Shown: positions 39,001 through 49,220 of the stretch, in pieces
How positions within the stretch are numbered: position 1 is the first letter of the stretch
Layout: every line of letters begins with the position of its first letter
From: Nitrosococcus wardiae
GTDB taxonomy: Bacteria > Pseudomonadota > Gammaproteobacteria > Nitrosococcales > Nitrosococcaceae
Length of the DNA stretch: 64,000 nucleotides
Assembly (NCBI RefSeq): GCF_004421105.1
Contig: NZ_CP038033.1
Location: forward strand, 1-64,000
Direction of reading: 5' to 3'
The notes under the pieces: model-generated
What the model saw: the letters and a program-made list of their open reading frames with translations, nothing else
Databases searched by the model: none
What the model was told of the DNA's origin: nothing
Program-made: the position numbers and the translations under genes

Positions 39001-39127
39001 GCGGGCCGATAAGATCCTGGTCCTCTATAATGGTGCTATTGTGGAGCAGGGACAGCACCAAGAATTGGTGAACAGGAAGGGGATGTATTACGAACTTGTT
39101 CAAAAACAAATGTCGGGCGGAGCATGA
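36056..39127 (+). pseudogene. C39-peptidase ABC exporter with two cyclic-nucleotide-binding domains, disrupted
   Basis: About 1023 codons. Two cNMP-binding domains come first (about 20-135 with GDVFGEIAIIREYRHESSVRA; about 150-265 with GDIFGDKACLLR). A C39 peptidase follows (EEMDCGAACLSMICKHYGI with the catalytic Cys; His in GYHYFVVYGI; Asp in VWVADPA). Then come six membrane helices and an ATPase with Walker A GHSGSGKT and signature LSGGQIQRI. An extra G near 37220, a lost C in the run 37492-37498 and a TAG at 37847-37849 break the frame. Proteins of this class cleave double-glycine leaders and export the peptide. Confidence 0.9.
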
Positions 39128-40386
39128 AACTATATAACCTCAAAAGTAGTTCGGCTATTTCCTACGGTGGTCTCATTGAGAAGATCGAAATTTTGCGCTC
39201 TACACTGCGATGGGCAACCAAGTTAGAACGTCCCGAGATACAAAAACTCCTCAGCCAATGCAATGCTTTGCGCGATGAAGTTATGCGGCTGTCACATAAA
39301 GAACGTTTTGTAACCGCCTCGGCCACTACTGAAGCGCGCGCGAATCTACCGGCTAAAGAGCGGCGTCAAGCCTTAATAGATCGCAGCTTTGTCTTTGAAG
39401 GTGTATTTGGTGAAAGTCCAAAGTTATTGGAAACACTAGAAATTGCCGAAAAAGCAGCACCGACCGATCTCCCTGTACTCATTGAGGGGGAGAGTGGCAC
39501 GGGGAAGGAGTTGTTGGCAAAAGTGATCCATGCCAATGGAAGCAGAGAGGATAAACCCTATATTTCTGTCAACTGCGGTGCAATCCCACAAGAGTTGCTT
39601 GAATCTGAACTGTTTGGTCATAAAAAAGGCGCTTTTACGGGGGAATCCTCTGATCGTAAAGGAAAATTCGAGAGCGCTGATGGGGGGACTATCTTTCTAG
39701 ACGAGATAGGTGAGTTACCCCTTCATGGTCAAGTCAAGTTGCTTCGGGTACTACAGTCCAATGAAGTCCAACGAGTCGGCTCTGACGAAATCACCCAGGT
39801 AGATGCTCGAATCGTGGCAGCCACCAATCGAAATTTACGGGAAATGAGTCAGCAAGGGAAATTCCGTGAGGATTTATTTTATCGACTCAGCGTCATTCAT
39901 GTCACTCTGCCCCCTTTGCGAGAACGTCGAGATGAGATTGCACTACTTTTTGAGTATTTTATCGATGAGGCTGCTGAAAAACTTAACCGTCGCCCCATCA
40001 AAATGGCGCCACGACTAAAAACGTTTTTATCAAACTATAGCTACCCTGGCAATGTTCGAGAACTGCGCAATATTATCTTTCGCCTCTCTTGCCTAGCCGG
40101 TGAAATCGCCGATTATGAACATTTACCGGATTATATTCGCCCCCAAAGCACATCCTCCCAACTAGTGAACGTTGACAAGCTCGGAATAGGAAGCTCTCTA
40201 AGCGAGGTCAAAAAGGCGGCCAGCGATGAAGCTGAAAAACTTTTCCTTGAAAGGAGCCTTCGGGAAATGAACGGTAAAGTAACGGAACTGGCTAAACAAA
40301 TTGGAATGAATCGTTCCCACTTACAAACTCTTTTAAAAAAACATGGTTTAAGTGCCAAAGATTTCCGCTCCAGGAACCCGGGGTAA
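39124..40386 (+). CDS. Sigma54 activator with a GAFTGE loop, no sensor domain
   Basis: A 420-residue protein. The first 85 residues are helical and of no known sensor family. The AAA+ domain (about 97-335) has Walker A GESGTGKE, Walker B GGTIFLDEIGEL and an arginine-finger region. The sigma54-contact loop reads GAFTGE instead of the near-universal GAFTGA. A Fis-type helix-turn-helix closes the protein (KVTELAKQIGMNRSHLQTLLKK). The start overlaps the exporter stop (ATGA), so expression is tied to the exporter. With the altered loop, sigma54 engagement may be weakened or altered. Confidence 0.9.
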   Translation: MKLYNLKSSSAISYGGLIEKIEILRSTLRWATKLERPEIQKLLSQCNALRDEVMRLSHKERFVTASATTEARANLPAKERRQALIDRSFVFEGVFGESPKLLETLEIAEKAAPTDLPVLIEGESGTGKELLAKVIHANGSREDKPYISVNCGAIPQELLESELFGHKKGAFTGESSDRKGKFESADGGTIFLDEIGELPLHGQVKLLRVLQSNEVQRVGSDEITQVDARIVAATNRNLREMSQQGKFREDLFYRLSVIHVTLPPLRERRDEIALLFEYFIDEAAEKLNRRPIKMAPRLKTFLSNYSYPGNVRELRNIIFRLSCLAGEIADYEHLPDYIRPQSTSSQLVNVDKLGIGSSLSEVKKAASDEAEKLFLERSLREMNGKVTELAKQIGMNRSHLQTLLKKHGLSAKDFRSRNPG

Positions 40387-40405
40387 ATTTTTAATTTGCT
40401 GTTCT

Positions 40406-41197
40406 TCATGGGTTTGACATTAATGGATTTAGGAGGGTTATCGTTCCATCTATTTGATCTTCGGCACATACCACCACAACAGTCACATTATCTCTTCCTC
40501 CTCTTTCAAGTGCGAGCTCTACTAACATTTCAGAACTTTTCTGGCAACTTTCCTCCTTAAGTATCCCCTTGATATCTTCATCGCTCACCTCGTTATGGAG
40601 ACCATCACTACATAGAAGAAAAATATCACCACTTTTGGCCTCTAAGGTACCCCTATCCAACTCCAGGGTATCAACAGCACCGACCGCCCGGGTAATCGCC
40701 CCTGCCGAGGGATGATTCTGGGCTTCCCTCCGGTCGAGCAAACCATGGTTAATAAGTGCTTCTACATGACTATGATCGTGGGATAGTTGTCTCAACCTCC
40801 CATCCCGGAAAACATAAATCCGGCTATCACCTGCCCAAAGATAGATACAATGCTGACCGTAACTAAGCAGTACAACGACGGTACTACCGATGACTCGCTC
40901 ATTGCGAACAGCAGCTTCCTCCCGTAAACGGTGATTAACTTCTTGTAAACGACGTCGAACCTCTGCCTCGAATGCTTCTAAATCAGGCTGGTAGGGCATA
41001 TCAGCCAGGGTACCCACTACCATCTGACTAGCCACATCCCCAACGGCATGTCCCCCCATCCCGTCCGCAACGACCCAAATACCATAGTCGCTTCGCTCCA
41101 AAAATGAATCCTCATTAATTCTACGGATTTTACCCCTATGGGTTCGGGCTGCTGAGCGCCAGTGGAGCGCACCTTTATTACTCATAGAAAACTTCAC
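40406..41197 (-). CDS. PP2C-family Ser/Thr protein phosphatase
   Basis: A 263-residue protein. PPM-family metal-binding motifs are present: RRINEDSFL, VVADGMGGHAVGD, WAGDSRIYVFR, HSHVEALINHG, FLLCSDGLHNEV and GGRDNVTVVVV. It is cytoplasmic, the size of Stp/PppA phosphatases, and would remove phosphates added by the kinase at 46864-48137. The gene is convergent with the upstream activator, separated by 19 bp. Confidence 0.95.
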   Translation of the reverse strand: MKFSMSNKGALHWRSAARTHRGKIRRINEDSFLERSDYGIWVVADGMGGHAVGDVASQMVVGTLADMPYQPDLEAFEAEVRRRLQEVNHRLREEAAVRNERVIGSTVVVLLSYGQHCIYLWAGDSRIYVFRDGRLRQLSHDHSHVEALINHGLLDRREAQNHPSAGAITRAVGAVDTLELDRGTLEAKSGDIFLLCSDGLHNEVSDEDIKGILKEESCQKSSEMLVELALERGGRDNVTVVVVCAEDQIDGTITLLNPLMSNP

Positions 41198-41508
41198 CTA
41201 TCTGAGAAGGTACTGAAATGTTTATCGAATTTAAAATTAAATAGTAGATGATCAAAGATCAAACGAATGAGGCTAAATCGAATTAGAAGCCAAACGGTAT
41301 GGTTTTGCTGGAAGTAAAAAGGATTTCAACACATATTCACCTATCGATAAGGGTTGATGGGGTACCTGCCAGCATTGAGCATAATCCATACCATAAAAAT
41401 AATCCCAACGAATGCTCTTTAAAGGCTTGCGATTTATAGCATTTCCAGTTTAAGTATCTCGGTAAAAATTTTGCAGTATTCCTGGAACGAGTCGGTGGTG
41501 GGGAGCCA

Positions 41509-41555
41509 GGGGACTGGGAAGTCCCCGCCCCGATTCGCTGGGAGCGAATCGGGGC
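41509..41555. repeat. Two adjacent perfect hairpins
   Basis: GGGGACT (41509-41515) pairs with AGTCCCC (41520-41526). Directly after it a 13-bp stem (41527-41539 with 41543-41555, GCCCCGATTCGCT and its complement) encloses only GGG. A GC-rich tract with more short inverted repeats follows to about 41600. This resembles a REP-like or regulatory structure; no T-run follows. Confidence 0.6.
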
Positions 41556-41707
41556 ATCCGGAGGAGGCCCCTCAGGGGGCGCGCCAGGGAGGGCGCACAT
41601 CCAACCTTTTTTCAGGGAGGAAAAACGGGTTTGCGGAACACCACCAGCTCGCTCCTAAAACACCTCATATCTTATTCATAGGTACTTAAAAATTAGACTT
41701 AAGGAAC

Positions 41708-41901
41708 TTGGGGCAGGGATGACAAGACAGGCTGTCAATCCGTCCGGCTCGACGCCGGCTTACCACATCAGGCTTTCTTGTCTGGTGAGCAAGTCCAACC
41801 CGCCCCTTCCTGGGGCGGGCGTTCACCGGTCTGCGTGGGGCCATCAGACCTACGGTCTCGGCTCACCCTTGCCGCCGACGGTCTTGTCACCCCTGCCCCA
41901 A
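41708..41901. mobile_element. MITE-like unit with 21-bp terminal inverted repeats
   Basis: The ends (41708-41728 and 41881-41901) are inverted copies with 20 of 21 bases matching, starting TTGGGGCAGGG. The 194-bp unit has internal palindromes and no gene. No clear target duplication flanks it. It could be a miniature transposable element or a large structured repeat. Confidence 0.55.
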
Positions 41902-42318
41902 GCCCAGCTGGATTCCATCTCAATGGGAACCACTATACAAAACCCAAATGCAAAGAAACGGTGTTGCCAAAACTCCGCTGCTAATTGTCGCCATGGGAGA
42001 AACACTCTATGATGGCGAATGGTGAGTATTTTTGGTTCTTTATAAAGGATAAAAATAAATACCATGACACTAAGAAGGGGCCGGTGTTATTCTTAAAATC
42101 CCTCATTTATACCTATAGAAAAGGGACGATGAGAATTTTTTATATCTTACATCGACACCACTGGCTCGCTTTAAAATACCAGCTATTCTATAGGGTAGGT
42201 ATTTGCCTCACCTAGAGGAGGTGGCTATTGCTCAATAGTGATTACAGCCATCAGCAACAACAATATGGGGGGAACAATGATTAAATTTAACCCACCTCTA
42301 TAAACAGCAAAAAGAACT

Positions 42319-43692
42319 ATGCTAAAAATCGCTTTTTCTCGCCTTTCTAAGGCCTCCCTATCTCGGGGAGGATTACAAAAACACTCCTTCTCTTGGTTTT
42401 TGCTCCAATTAAGCACCTTGGTGGCCCTTGTAGGGCTGGGTAATCCATTGGAGGCTCAGGTACCGGAGAACCTCGCCTCTGGTCTCAACCCAACCCAATC
42501 TAATATTGAGAGAGTAATTCTTGATGTCTGCCCGCGAGGTCTGGAGTTCGGCAACTCCACGGCATTCCAAGAACGCTGTAATGCGCTAGTGGGAGCCGCA
42601 GGAGAGCCGGAGGTCCGTAATGCTCTACAGCGGGTATCTCCGGAACAGATTATTAGTCAGGGGACTGAATCAACCAAAGCGGTGCGGATTTTGCAGTTTA
42701 ACCGTATACTTGCTTTGCGTACCGGGGCCCATGGACTCCTAGCCGGTTATGATGTGGACGGACAACCTACTGCGGTTGCCTGGTCACCCAGCAATAGGAC
42801 GGGTGGCGCAGCAGGAGCAGATGGAGCGGATATATGGAGCCGGCTGGGTATTTTTGTCAATGGCCTAGGCGGCTTTGGCGATGTGGACTCCACCTTCAAT
42901 CAACTAGGCTTCGATTTCGACAGCTCAGGCGTTATTGCAGGCGTTGATTATCGATTTACTGATAACTTTATCTTAGGCCTTGCCTTTAATTATCTCCGCA
43001 CTGATACCGACTTTGATCGAGAAGGAGGCCAGCTAGATAGCGATACCTATAGTGGTTCTATCTATGGTACCTTCTATGCGACTAATAGCTTTCATGTTGA
43101 TTGGGTCGCCACCTACGGTGGGATCGATTATGACTCCACCCGTAATATCAGTTATGCTGTTCCAGGCGATGTCGTCAATACTCAATCCACCTCCTCCCCA
43201 GAAGGCAATCAATTTAGCGCTGCCATTAGTGCGGGCTACGATTTTTCCCTCAACGCCTTAACTATCAGCCCTTATGTGCGCGGTGAATATATTAATCTTG
43301 ATATTGATTCATTTAGCGAACGGGATATTCTCGGTTGGGGCGTGCGCTACTCAGATCAAACGATTGAATCATTAACTACGGCGGTAGGTACGCAAATTGC
43401 CTATGCCGTCAGTACCCAATGGGGTGTTTTACAACCCTTTATCCGGGGTGAGTGGTTCCATGAATATGAAGATGACAGTCGTAACATTTCCGCTACCTTC
43501 GTGGAGGCAGGGGGAAACGTACCTTTTAACATTGTTACTGAAAGCCCCGATAGAAATTTCTATACCTTTGGGGTGGGCATATCGGGTACCTTTGCCAAAG
43601 GGGTTTCGGCATTTTTCAACTATGACGTCTTGCTAGATCGAGAGGATATATCAAGCCATGTGTTCTTGGTAGGTGCCCGCATGGAATTGTAA
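42319..43692 (+). CDS. Autotransporter-type beta-barrel outer-membrane protein
   Basis: A 457-residue protein. A long N-terminal signal region (hydrophobic core about 29-44, ending LEAQ) precedes a conserved segment (NIERVILDVCPRGLEF and LVGAAGEPEVRNAL). The last 280 residues form an autotransporter beta-barrel (GVDYRFTDNFILGLAFNYL, YGTFYATNSFHVDW, ending in the C-terminal aromatic/hydrophobic strand GARMEL). The passenger is very short, so it may be a pore or surface anchor rather than a classic autotransporter. It lies between phosphatase and caspase genes. Confidence 0.85.
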   Translation: MLKIAFSRLSKASLSRGGLQKHSFSWFLLQLSTLVALVGLGNPLEAQVPENLASGLNPTQSNIERVILDVCPRGLEFGNSTAFQERCNALVGAAGEPEVRNALQRVSPEQIISQGTESTKAVRILQFNRILALRTGAHGLLAGYDVDGQPTAVAWSPSNRTGGAAGADGADIWSRLGIFVNGLGGFGDVDSTFNQLGFDFDSSGVIAGVDYRFTDNFILGLAFNYLRTDTDFDREGGQLDSDTYSGSIYGTFYATNSFHVDWVATYGGIDYDSTRNISYAVPGDVVNTQSTSSPEGNQFSAAISAGYDFSLNALTISPYVRGEYINLDIDSFSERDILGWGVRYSDQTIESLTTAVGTQIAYAVSTQWGVLQPFIRGEWFHEYEDDSRNISATFVEAGGNVPFNIVTESPDRNFYTFGVGISGTFAKGVSAFFNYDVLLDREDISSHVFLVGARMEL

Positions 43693-43698
43693 ATTTGG

Positions 43699-43740
43699 CC
43701 TTCTCCTGCCGCTTCTGGAATGGGAAGTGGCAGGAGAAGG
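43699..43740. terminator. Bidirectional hairpin between convergent genes
   Basis: A perfect 12-bp stem (CCTTCTCCTGCC and complement, extended with one mismatch) lies between the autotransporter-type stop and the caspase-gene stop. There is no long T-run, so termination may be imperfect. Confidence 0.6.
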
Positions 43741-43767
43741 GTCCAAAAATAGCTTTTAAAAGTTACC

Positions 43768-46700
43768 CTATTGAGCATGGGCAAACAGCTGTGGCTCCTT
43801 TACTCTCTTGGCAGCTAACCGCGCCGGAAAAAAGAAAAACTCTCCCGCTTCATGCCCAGCATATTTTATCGGTACATATTGGGGATCTTGTTCTACACCT
43901 AAAGCGTCTGCTGCCTGGACTACACGTTTTTGTATCTCATTGTATAAACGAAAACCTTCCAGGATATCATTATTCTCCTGGAGTACTTCCAGAAAAGCCT
44001 TTGCAAAAATAGAGTGATCTCCTGCACCTGCATCCAGAACTGGTTTAAGGCCCCCTGATGTCAACGCAATACGCGCCTTAGTCTTGGCCATCACTTTAAA
44101 CCACTTTATTTTATTTTCTCCTGACATTCCAGTCTGTAAGCGGGCAAGGGATGAGCGAGTCAGCGCCCCTGAATAACAAGAATCCGCGACCACCAATATA
44201 TGTTTCGCAGCCATCACATTGAGAATATCGGTAATGGCAACATTAGAGATCCAATTGGCGCTACTACCTGGCTCAGAATCAACGGGAAGCCAATAACCCC
44301 GCAAATTGGCATTCTCCAGATGGCCATGCCCTGCATAATAGAGAAGGAAGTTGTCCTGTTCCGTCAACTTCTCCCGAAATTCATTCAGTGCAGAAAGAAT
44401 GGCGTAGCGATCCGCGTCAAGTAAAACTTTTGTGTTGAAACCATACTTTGCCTCCAGTATATCGGCCACTACCTGAGCATCCTCCCGGGCCGCTTTAAGG
44501 TCAGGGAGGTGTTTGTAGTGATTATTGCCAACGACTAGGGCATGGTAGTTGCCAAAATCAATGGCTTTTAGCTCTTTCGATCCCAATCCAGGAGGGTTTT
44601 CCCTTTCTACTTTTTGAGCTTTTATGGTTGCTGGAACAATTGAGAAATCCAAAGCGGTACGGTTTCCGCTACTATCGATGGCAACAATATTTACCGGGGT
44701 TTCTGGTCCCTGTATGGACAAGCGCAGCTTAAATAATCCATTTTCCCGTAGTTCCTGGGCTTGGTCATTAATACGAAAAGATAATAGCTCATCTTTTGGT
44801 GCCACTTTGCCCACAAGCTCTATATCCGATACAGCAGAACGCAAGAGGGCACTTAAACTGCCGCGGGTGGACGACAAGGGGGGTTCAATGATCTCAATAG
44901 AAGGCCCTACCGCTGATGTCTCTACAACGACAGTCATTGCCGAGGCTTCCGGAACCGTCAATTCCGCCATCAGTTGCTCAATCTTCTGCTTCTGTTGCTC
45001 AAGCTCGCGCTTTTGCTGCTTAATTCTAGCATCCCGACGCGCTAATTCTTCCTCTAAGGCCTTGATTTCTGCGTGGGCATCTTTTTGGCCTGCCACTAAA
45101 TCCACAAGCTGACTTTGCAATACCTTAATTTCTTCGTTGCGCTTATTCAGGGCAAGTTGTAGCTGCTGGGTTTTATCCTGTTCCTGGCGCCATTCTTCTG
45201 CTAACTTCGAACGCTGTTCTTGGAGTATGGATTCCAATGAAGCAATATTGTCTTTTTGGGTGTTAACGACGCTTTGAAGCTGATTTAATTTTGCTTTTAG
45301 GCGTTCAACCTCTGCGGCTTTATCTTCCTCAGCGCCTGTCGCTTCGAGGCGTTCAAGTTCCGCTCTCATCTGCTCACGTTGAGTTTGTGCCGTTTGGAGT
45401 TCGGTTCGTCGTTTCTCAAGCTCTTCCCGGGTCTGTTCTAAGACCTGGTGCAAATCAGCCGTTTTCAATTGCTGCTGTGCGAGTTTATCCACCAACCGCT
45501 GTTGTTCTTGCCGTTCTTTCTCTATTTTCCGCTCCATCTCTTGGATAGCAGCGGCTAACTGTTGGCGCGAGCTGACGAGCTGCGTTTGCAATGCCGCAAT
45601 ACGCTGATTACGTTCCTCCAATGTCTGCCGTAATTGCCGTTCCTCATGCTGCACAGTCTGGAGCTTAGCCTGCAAGCATTGCTGCGCTTCCCCTTGTCCA
45701 GCGCCTGATTTTCCCCCAAGTCCCTCCTGGGCCTGCTGCTCCAAGGCTTGGCGCAAATTGGCTGTCTCTAGTTGCTGCTGCGCTAAGCCCGATTAAACGC
45801 TGCTGCTCTTGTCGTGTTTCCTGTAACTGCGCTTCTAATTTGGCACGGGTTTCCTTATCTAGCGTGTCCCCTACTTTTTGAGCATCCGCATCCCCTGAGG
45901 GAGCTGGAAGCAGACGTCCTTGCTCCTCAAGCTGTTTTTGCTTTAATAAGATCTCTTCCTCAAGCTGCTTTAATAATAGTTCTCGTTCTTGTTCGGCCCT
46001 TTGCAACTCCGCTTGGCTACGCTCCAAGATTTCCTTGGCCTCGCGCAGCTGGCTCTGCAACTGGGCAACATTTTGTCTCAGCCTTACGGCTTCTTCTTTT
46101 ACCGCTTGGCGCTGCGCTGCTTCAATGGAAGAGACGAACTCTAAATCTCCCTCCGTCAGCCCGGATGCCTTCCGATACCAATTCATGGCAGTAGTGAGGT
46201 CCTGTGGGACCCCTAGGCCCGCCTCATAGAGATAGCCCAGGTTGATCTGGGCTCGGGAGTAGCCCTTGGGCAGCGGCCTTTTGGTACCAGTGGAAAGCCA
46301 ACTCATAATCCGCCTTTACGCCCAGCCCCTTTTCATAAATCTCACCGACATAGGTTTGTGCCGCGGGATCGCCCTCTTGAGCCTTGGGAAGCCATATTTT
46401 CAAAGCCGTGGCATAATTTGCCCGATCATAGGCCACATACTCCCCACCCCTGATTTCACAATCTATAATGGTGGTTTTGATCGGTCGACGGGGAGTCAGA
46501 TAGGTAAACTGCTGGCCAAGCTTTCTGACCTGCCCCGGAAGCAAACAGTCAACGATTAACAATTCCTCGGCGTTACCAGAATTAGCCCTTGTCTCCTCTA
46601 CCGACGCCGAACCTGCAGCACACCCCCCCAGGAACACCCCTAAGGCCACGATCAATATTAAAAGCGGTGGGCGCGATCCCTTTGAAAAAAACGCAACGCG

Positions 46701-46769
46701 TATCGGCGATATCGCTACCAATAATGAAGTTTTTCTATAATGAAATACGCTTAGCACAGCGAGAACCAC
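43768..46769 (-). pseudogene. Caspase-like (C14) lipoprotein with Sel1 repeats and long coiled coil, two frameshifts
   Basis: About 1000 codons in three frames. A lipoprotein signal (LGVFLGGC) is followed by a conserved N-terminal segment, two Sel1 repeats (YVGEIYEKGLGVKADYELAF; LGYLYEAGLGVPQDLTTAM), a coiled coil of about 450 residues, and a caspase domain with catalytic His in YYAGHGH and Cys in VADSCYSGAL. Both active-site residues are present. Extra G residues near 46263 and 45786 (plus-strand C runs) break the frame. As a lipoprotein it would act in the periplasm or at a membrane. It could process envelope proteins on a signal. Confidence 0.85.
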
Positions 46770-46863
46770 GCTTTAATGGATAAAAACTTAAACACTAAGG
46801 GAATTCCTATCAGCAGATTAGCTCCCCCTTTTCCTAGAGAAAATAATAGAACAACCGCCCAGT

Positions 46864-48137
46864 CTATTCATACTTTTGTAGCCTCAGCTTCTCAATTTTC
46901 CGGAGCGCTTTTTGGGCCTGTTCATTCTCTGGATCAATTTCTAACACCATTTTGTAAGCTTCATAGGCATTGCTGCCCGGAGGTTCGGTTAATCGCCCTA
47001 TTGCCGCGTGGGCTTCAGCAACATTAAGCAGATGTTCGATTCTTTCTTGATCCCGAGATTTCTTAAGAAATGCTTCTACCTGCTTTGGGGACTGATTGGA
47101 TTCAGGCCCTATAAGCGAGGGGAAAAAAAGAGGTAAGTCCCCACAAAGACTACAGCCAGCAATCCAATCCCCATGGTCCAGCGCCTGGTCCTGTGGATTA
47201 ATGATTTCTTCTCCGGGCTGGGCTCAATGAATACTCGGGTCTCTCCCGCCATTACTTGGGTAGGAAACAAACGCGAAGTCCCCGTTTTTTGAACTACCTC
47301 CCTCTCGGCAAGGCCAGAGAAATGATCAACGAAAGTGATTAATGCCCCCGCATCCTCAAATCGGTCATTAGGATCTTTAGCTAACAAGCGCTCCACAAGG
47401 GGCTGATAAGTGGCAAACTGAGAAGGTAAACTAGGAATAGGGCTTTGCGCATGCATCAAAATGGTAGCAATCGCGTCCTCTCCGATAAAGGGTTTTTGGC
47501 CTGTCAACATTTCATAGAATACGACCCCCAAGCTGTAGAGATCAGAACGTCCATCTAGCTTTTTGCCCGTCGCTTGCTCCGGACTCATGTATTCGGGTGT
47601 TCCAACACAGAAGCCCACTGCAGTCAACTGAGTATGAGCAGTCAGCGGTTTAGCGATACCGAAGTCAGTCAGAACGGCAGTGCCATCCTCCTTAAAGAGA
47701 ATATTCGCCGGCTTGACATCCCGATGGACAAAACCGTGAGCATGGGCATAGCCAAGGGCACTGGCAACTTGTCGGATAATTTTTAAAGGGCAGGCCAGGG
47801 GGGCTTGCTGCTGGATGCGCTGCTTAAGATTAGCCCCGCCAAGATACTCCATAGCCATATAGTAATAGTTACCAAAACAACCAACGTCATACACAGTGAC
47901 AATGCTCGGATGGCTTAATTGGGCGACAATCTTCCCCTCCTTTAAGAACCGCTCGCACAATGAATGGTCGATATCAAGAGGAGGCGTCATGATCTTGAGA
48001 GCAATCTTTCGATCGAGGGACTCCTGGATGGCAAGATAAACCTTCGCCATCCCCCCCTGACCGATCATCCTCTGGATCTTATAGCCAGGAATCTTCAGGG
48101 AAGAGACTTCTTTTGCCTGCTCCTCAGAAATGCTCAT
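46864..48137 (-). pseudogene. Hanks-type Ser/Thr protein kinase with membrane anchor, frameshift in the tail
   Basis: The kinase domain (about 18-275) is complete: glycine loop GQGGMAKVY, Lys in IALKIM, HRDVKPANI, DFGIAK and the GTPEYMSPEQ activation end. A membrane helix lies at about 322-340. A base missing in the A7 run 47123-47129 (plus strand) then shifts the frame. Beyond it about 88 codons encode a small TPR-like periplasmic tail ending at 46864. The uncorrected frame stops at 47109 and would still give an intact, anchored kinase. It probably phosphorylates the FHA partners of this locus. Confidence 0.85.
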
Positions 48138-48182
48138 CGAAAAAAATTCTATACTCTGTCATCTTCATGGCATGAGTTTGCC

Positions 48183-49028
48183 TTAATGGCTTAACATCGT
48201 CTCAGACACCATTGGGTGATCCCTTAAGTGAAGGGCAGCGAGCACAGATGGCCAAATTCTCCACCAACAACAAACGTGATCAAAATCCGCTAATAAATGT
48301 AGCTTAGCATGCTTCTGCCGAGACACAGCAGGGCGCACCATAGAAGGCAAAATATTCTGGTCCCGGCCACCTAATAAATGGAGTTGAAAAATGACAGGAT
48401 TAAGGGGCGGTTGTTGGCTTGGATTAAGAGAATCCCAAAGAGAAGTATACCCATGATGTCGTGCCCAAGCCACAGGGTTGAGATTACCAGCAATCGTCAC
48501 GACCGCTACCGTTTGCGGAAGGCGCTCGGCAAGCAACATGGCTAATGCGCCTCCCCCGCTATAGCCGATCAAAACAAGTTCATTGAAATTGTCTGCTCCT
48601 AATAGATGGGTAAGTGCTACCGCCATACTATCCACTACCCGAAGGGAATATCTGCCATAGGTCCAAAGCTGGGGGGTGCAAGGGGGGTCATTAGCCAAAC
48701 CATGGTAGCAGGGCCGCCCCAAATAGACGCTGGGAACACTATCTTGGGCCATCAGTCGAAGTGCTAATGGATTTCTCGGGGTGGGATCCCTTGAGATCCA
48801 CCTTCGGTTAATCCAAGGCGAACCATCACCGTCCAGATAAACATGGAGGGTTTTCCGTGGTTGCCCGAAATGGTGAGTATAGACCACATGCCGAAACTCA
48901 GCCCCCGGTATTACCTTGCGAGTCATCCCCCATTCACGAGCCTTTGCATCGAGACTCAGAGTGGGGGAAACAACACAGCCCATAAGAAATAAGAATAGCC
49001 CCATAAGGGGAAAGGATTTGACCGGCAT
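48183..49028 (-). CDS. Alpha/beta-hydrolase lipoprotein
   Basis: A 281-residue protein. Lipoprotein signal with lipobox FLMGC (residues 14-18). The nucleophile elbow GYSGGGA (about 155) and a late His in DFDHVCCWW match a serine hydrolase. YLDGDGSPW (about 64) is typical of a family of secreted esterase-like proteins. Substrate unknown. It lies between the kinase and the vWA-FHA gene and is itself undamaged. Confidence 0.8.
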   Translation of the reverse strand: MPVKSFPLMGLFLFLMGCVVSPTLSLDAKAREWGMTRKVIPGAEFRHVVYTHHFGQPRKTLHVYLDGDGSPWINRRWISRDPTPRNPLALRLMAQDSVPSVYLGRPCYHGLANDPPCTPQLWTYGRYSLRVVDSMAVALTHLLGADNFNELVLIGYSGGGALAMLLAERLPQTVAVVTIAGNLNPVAWARHHGYTSLWDSLNPSQQPPLNPVIFQLHLLGGRDQNILPSMVRPAVSRQKHAKLHLLADFDHVCCWWRIWPSVLAALHLRDHPMVSETMLSH

Positions 49029-49220
49029 AGGCTGTAACTATCTCCTCCGGCGAGAAAAGAATAGGCCTCCGTACCCTCTCTCATTTTATGGAGGCTATGC
49101 TTGATCTTATGCATTGTTTAGCCCCCTTTGGCTTGGGTAATAAAGGAGAAAGTGAGAGATGGCAAAATGCCTAGCTAGTATACTGGATAGAGCACTCCCT
49201 GAATGCAAGGTAACGGAAAA

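Larger units (their letters stand above)
41198..42318. other. 1.1-kb intergenic region rich in inverted repeats
   Basis: No well-supported gene. It contains the structured block at 41509-41555 and the 194-bp terminal-inverted-repeat unit at 41708-41901. A reading frame at 42009-42215 (69 codons, GGAG 9 nt upstream, basic and hydrophobic) could be a small gene but has no family signature. The region separates the phosphatase from the autotransporter-type gene. Confidence 0.45.

Noticed and set aside
48160-48180. TGGCATGAGTTTGCC considered as a sigma54 (-24/-12) promoter
   Set aside because: Spacing between GG and GC is one base too short, and it would face away from the gene start.
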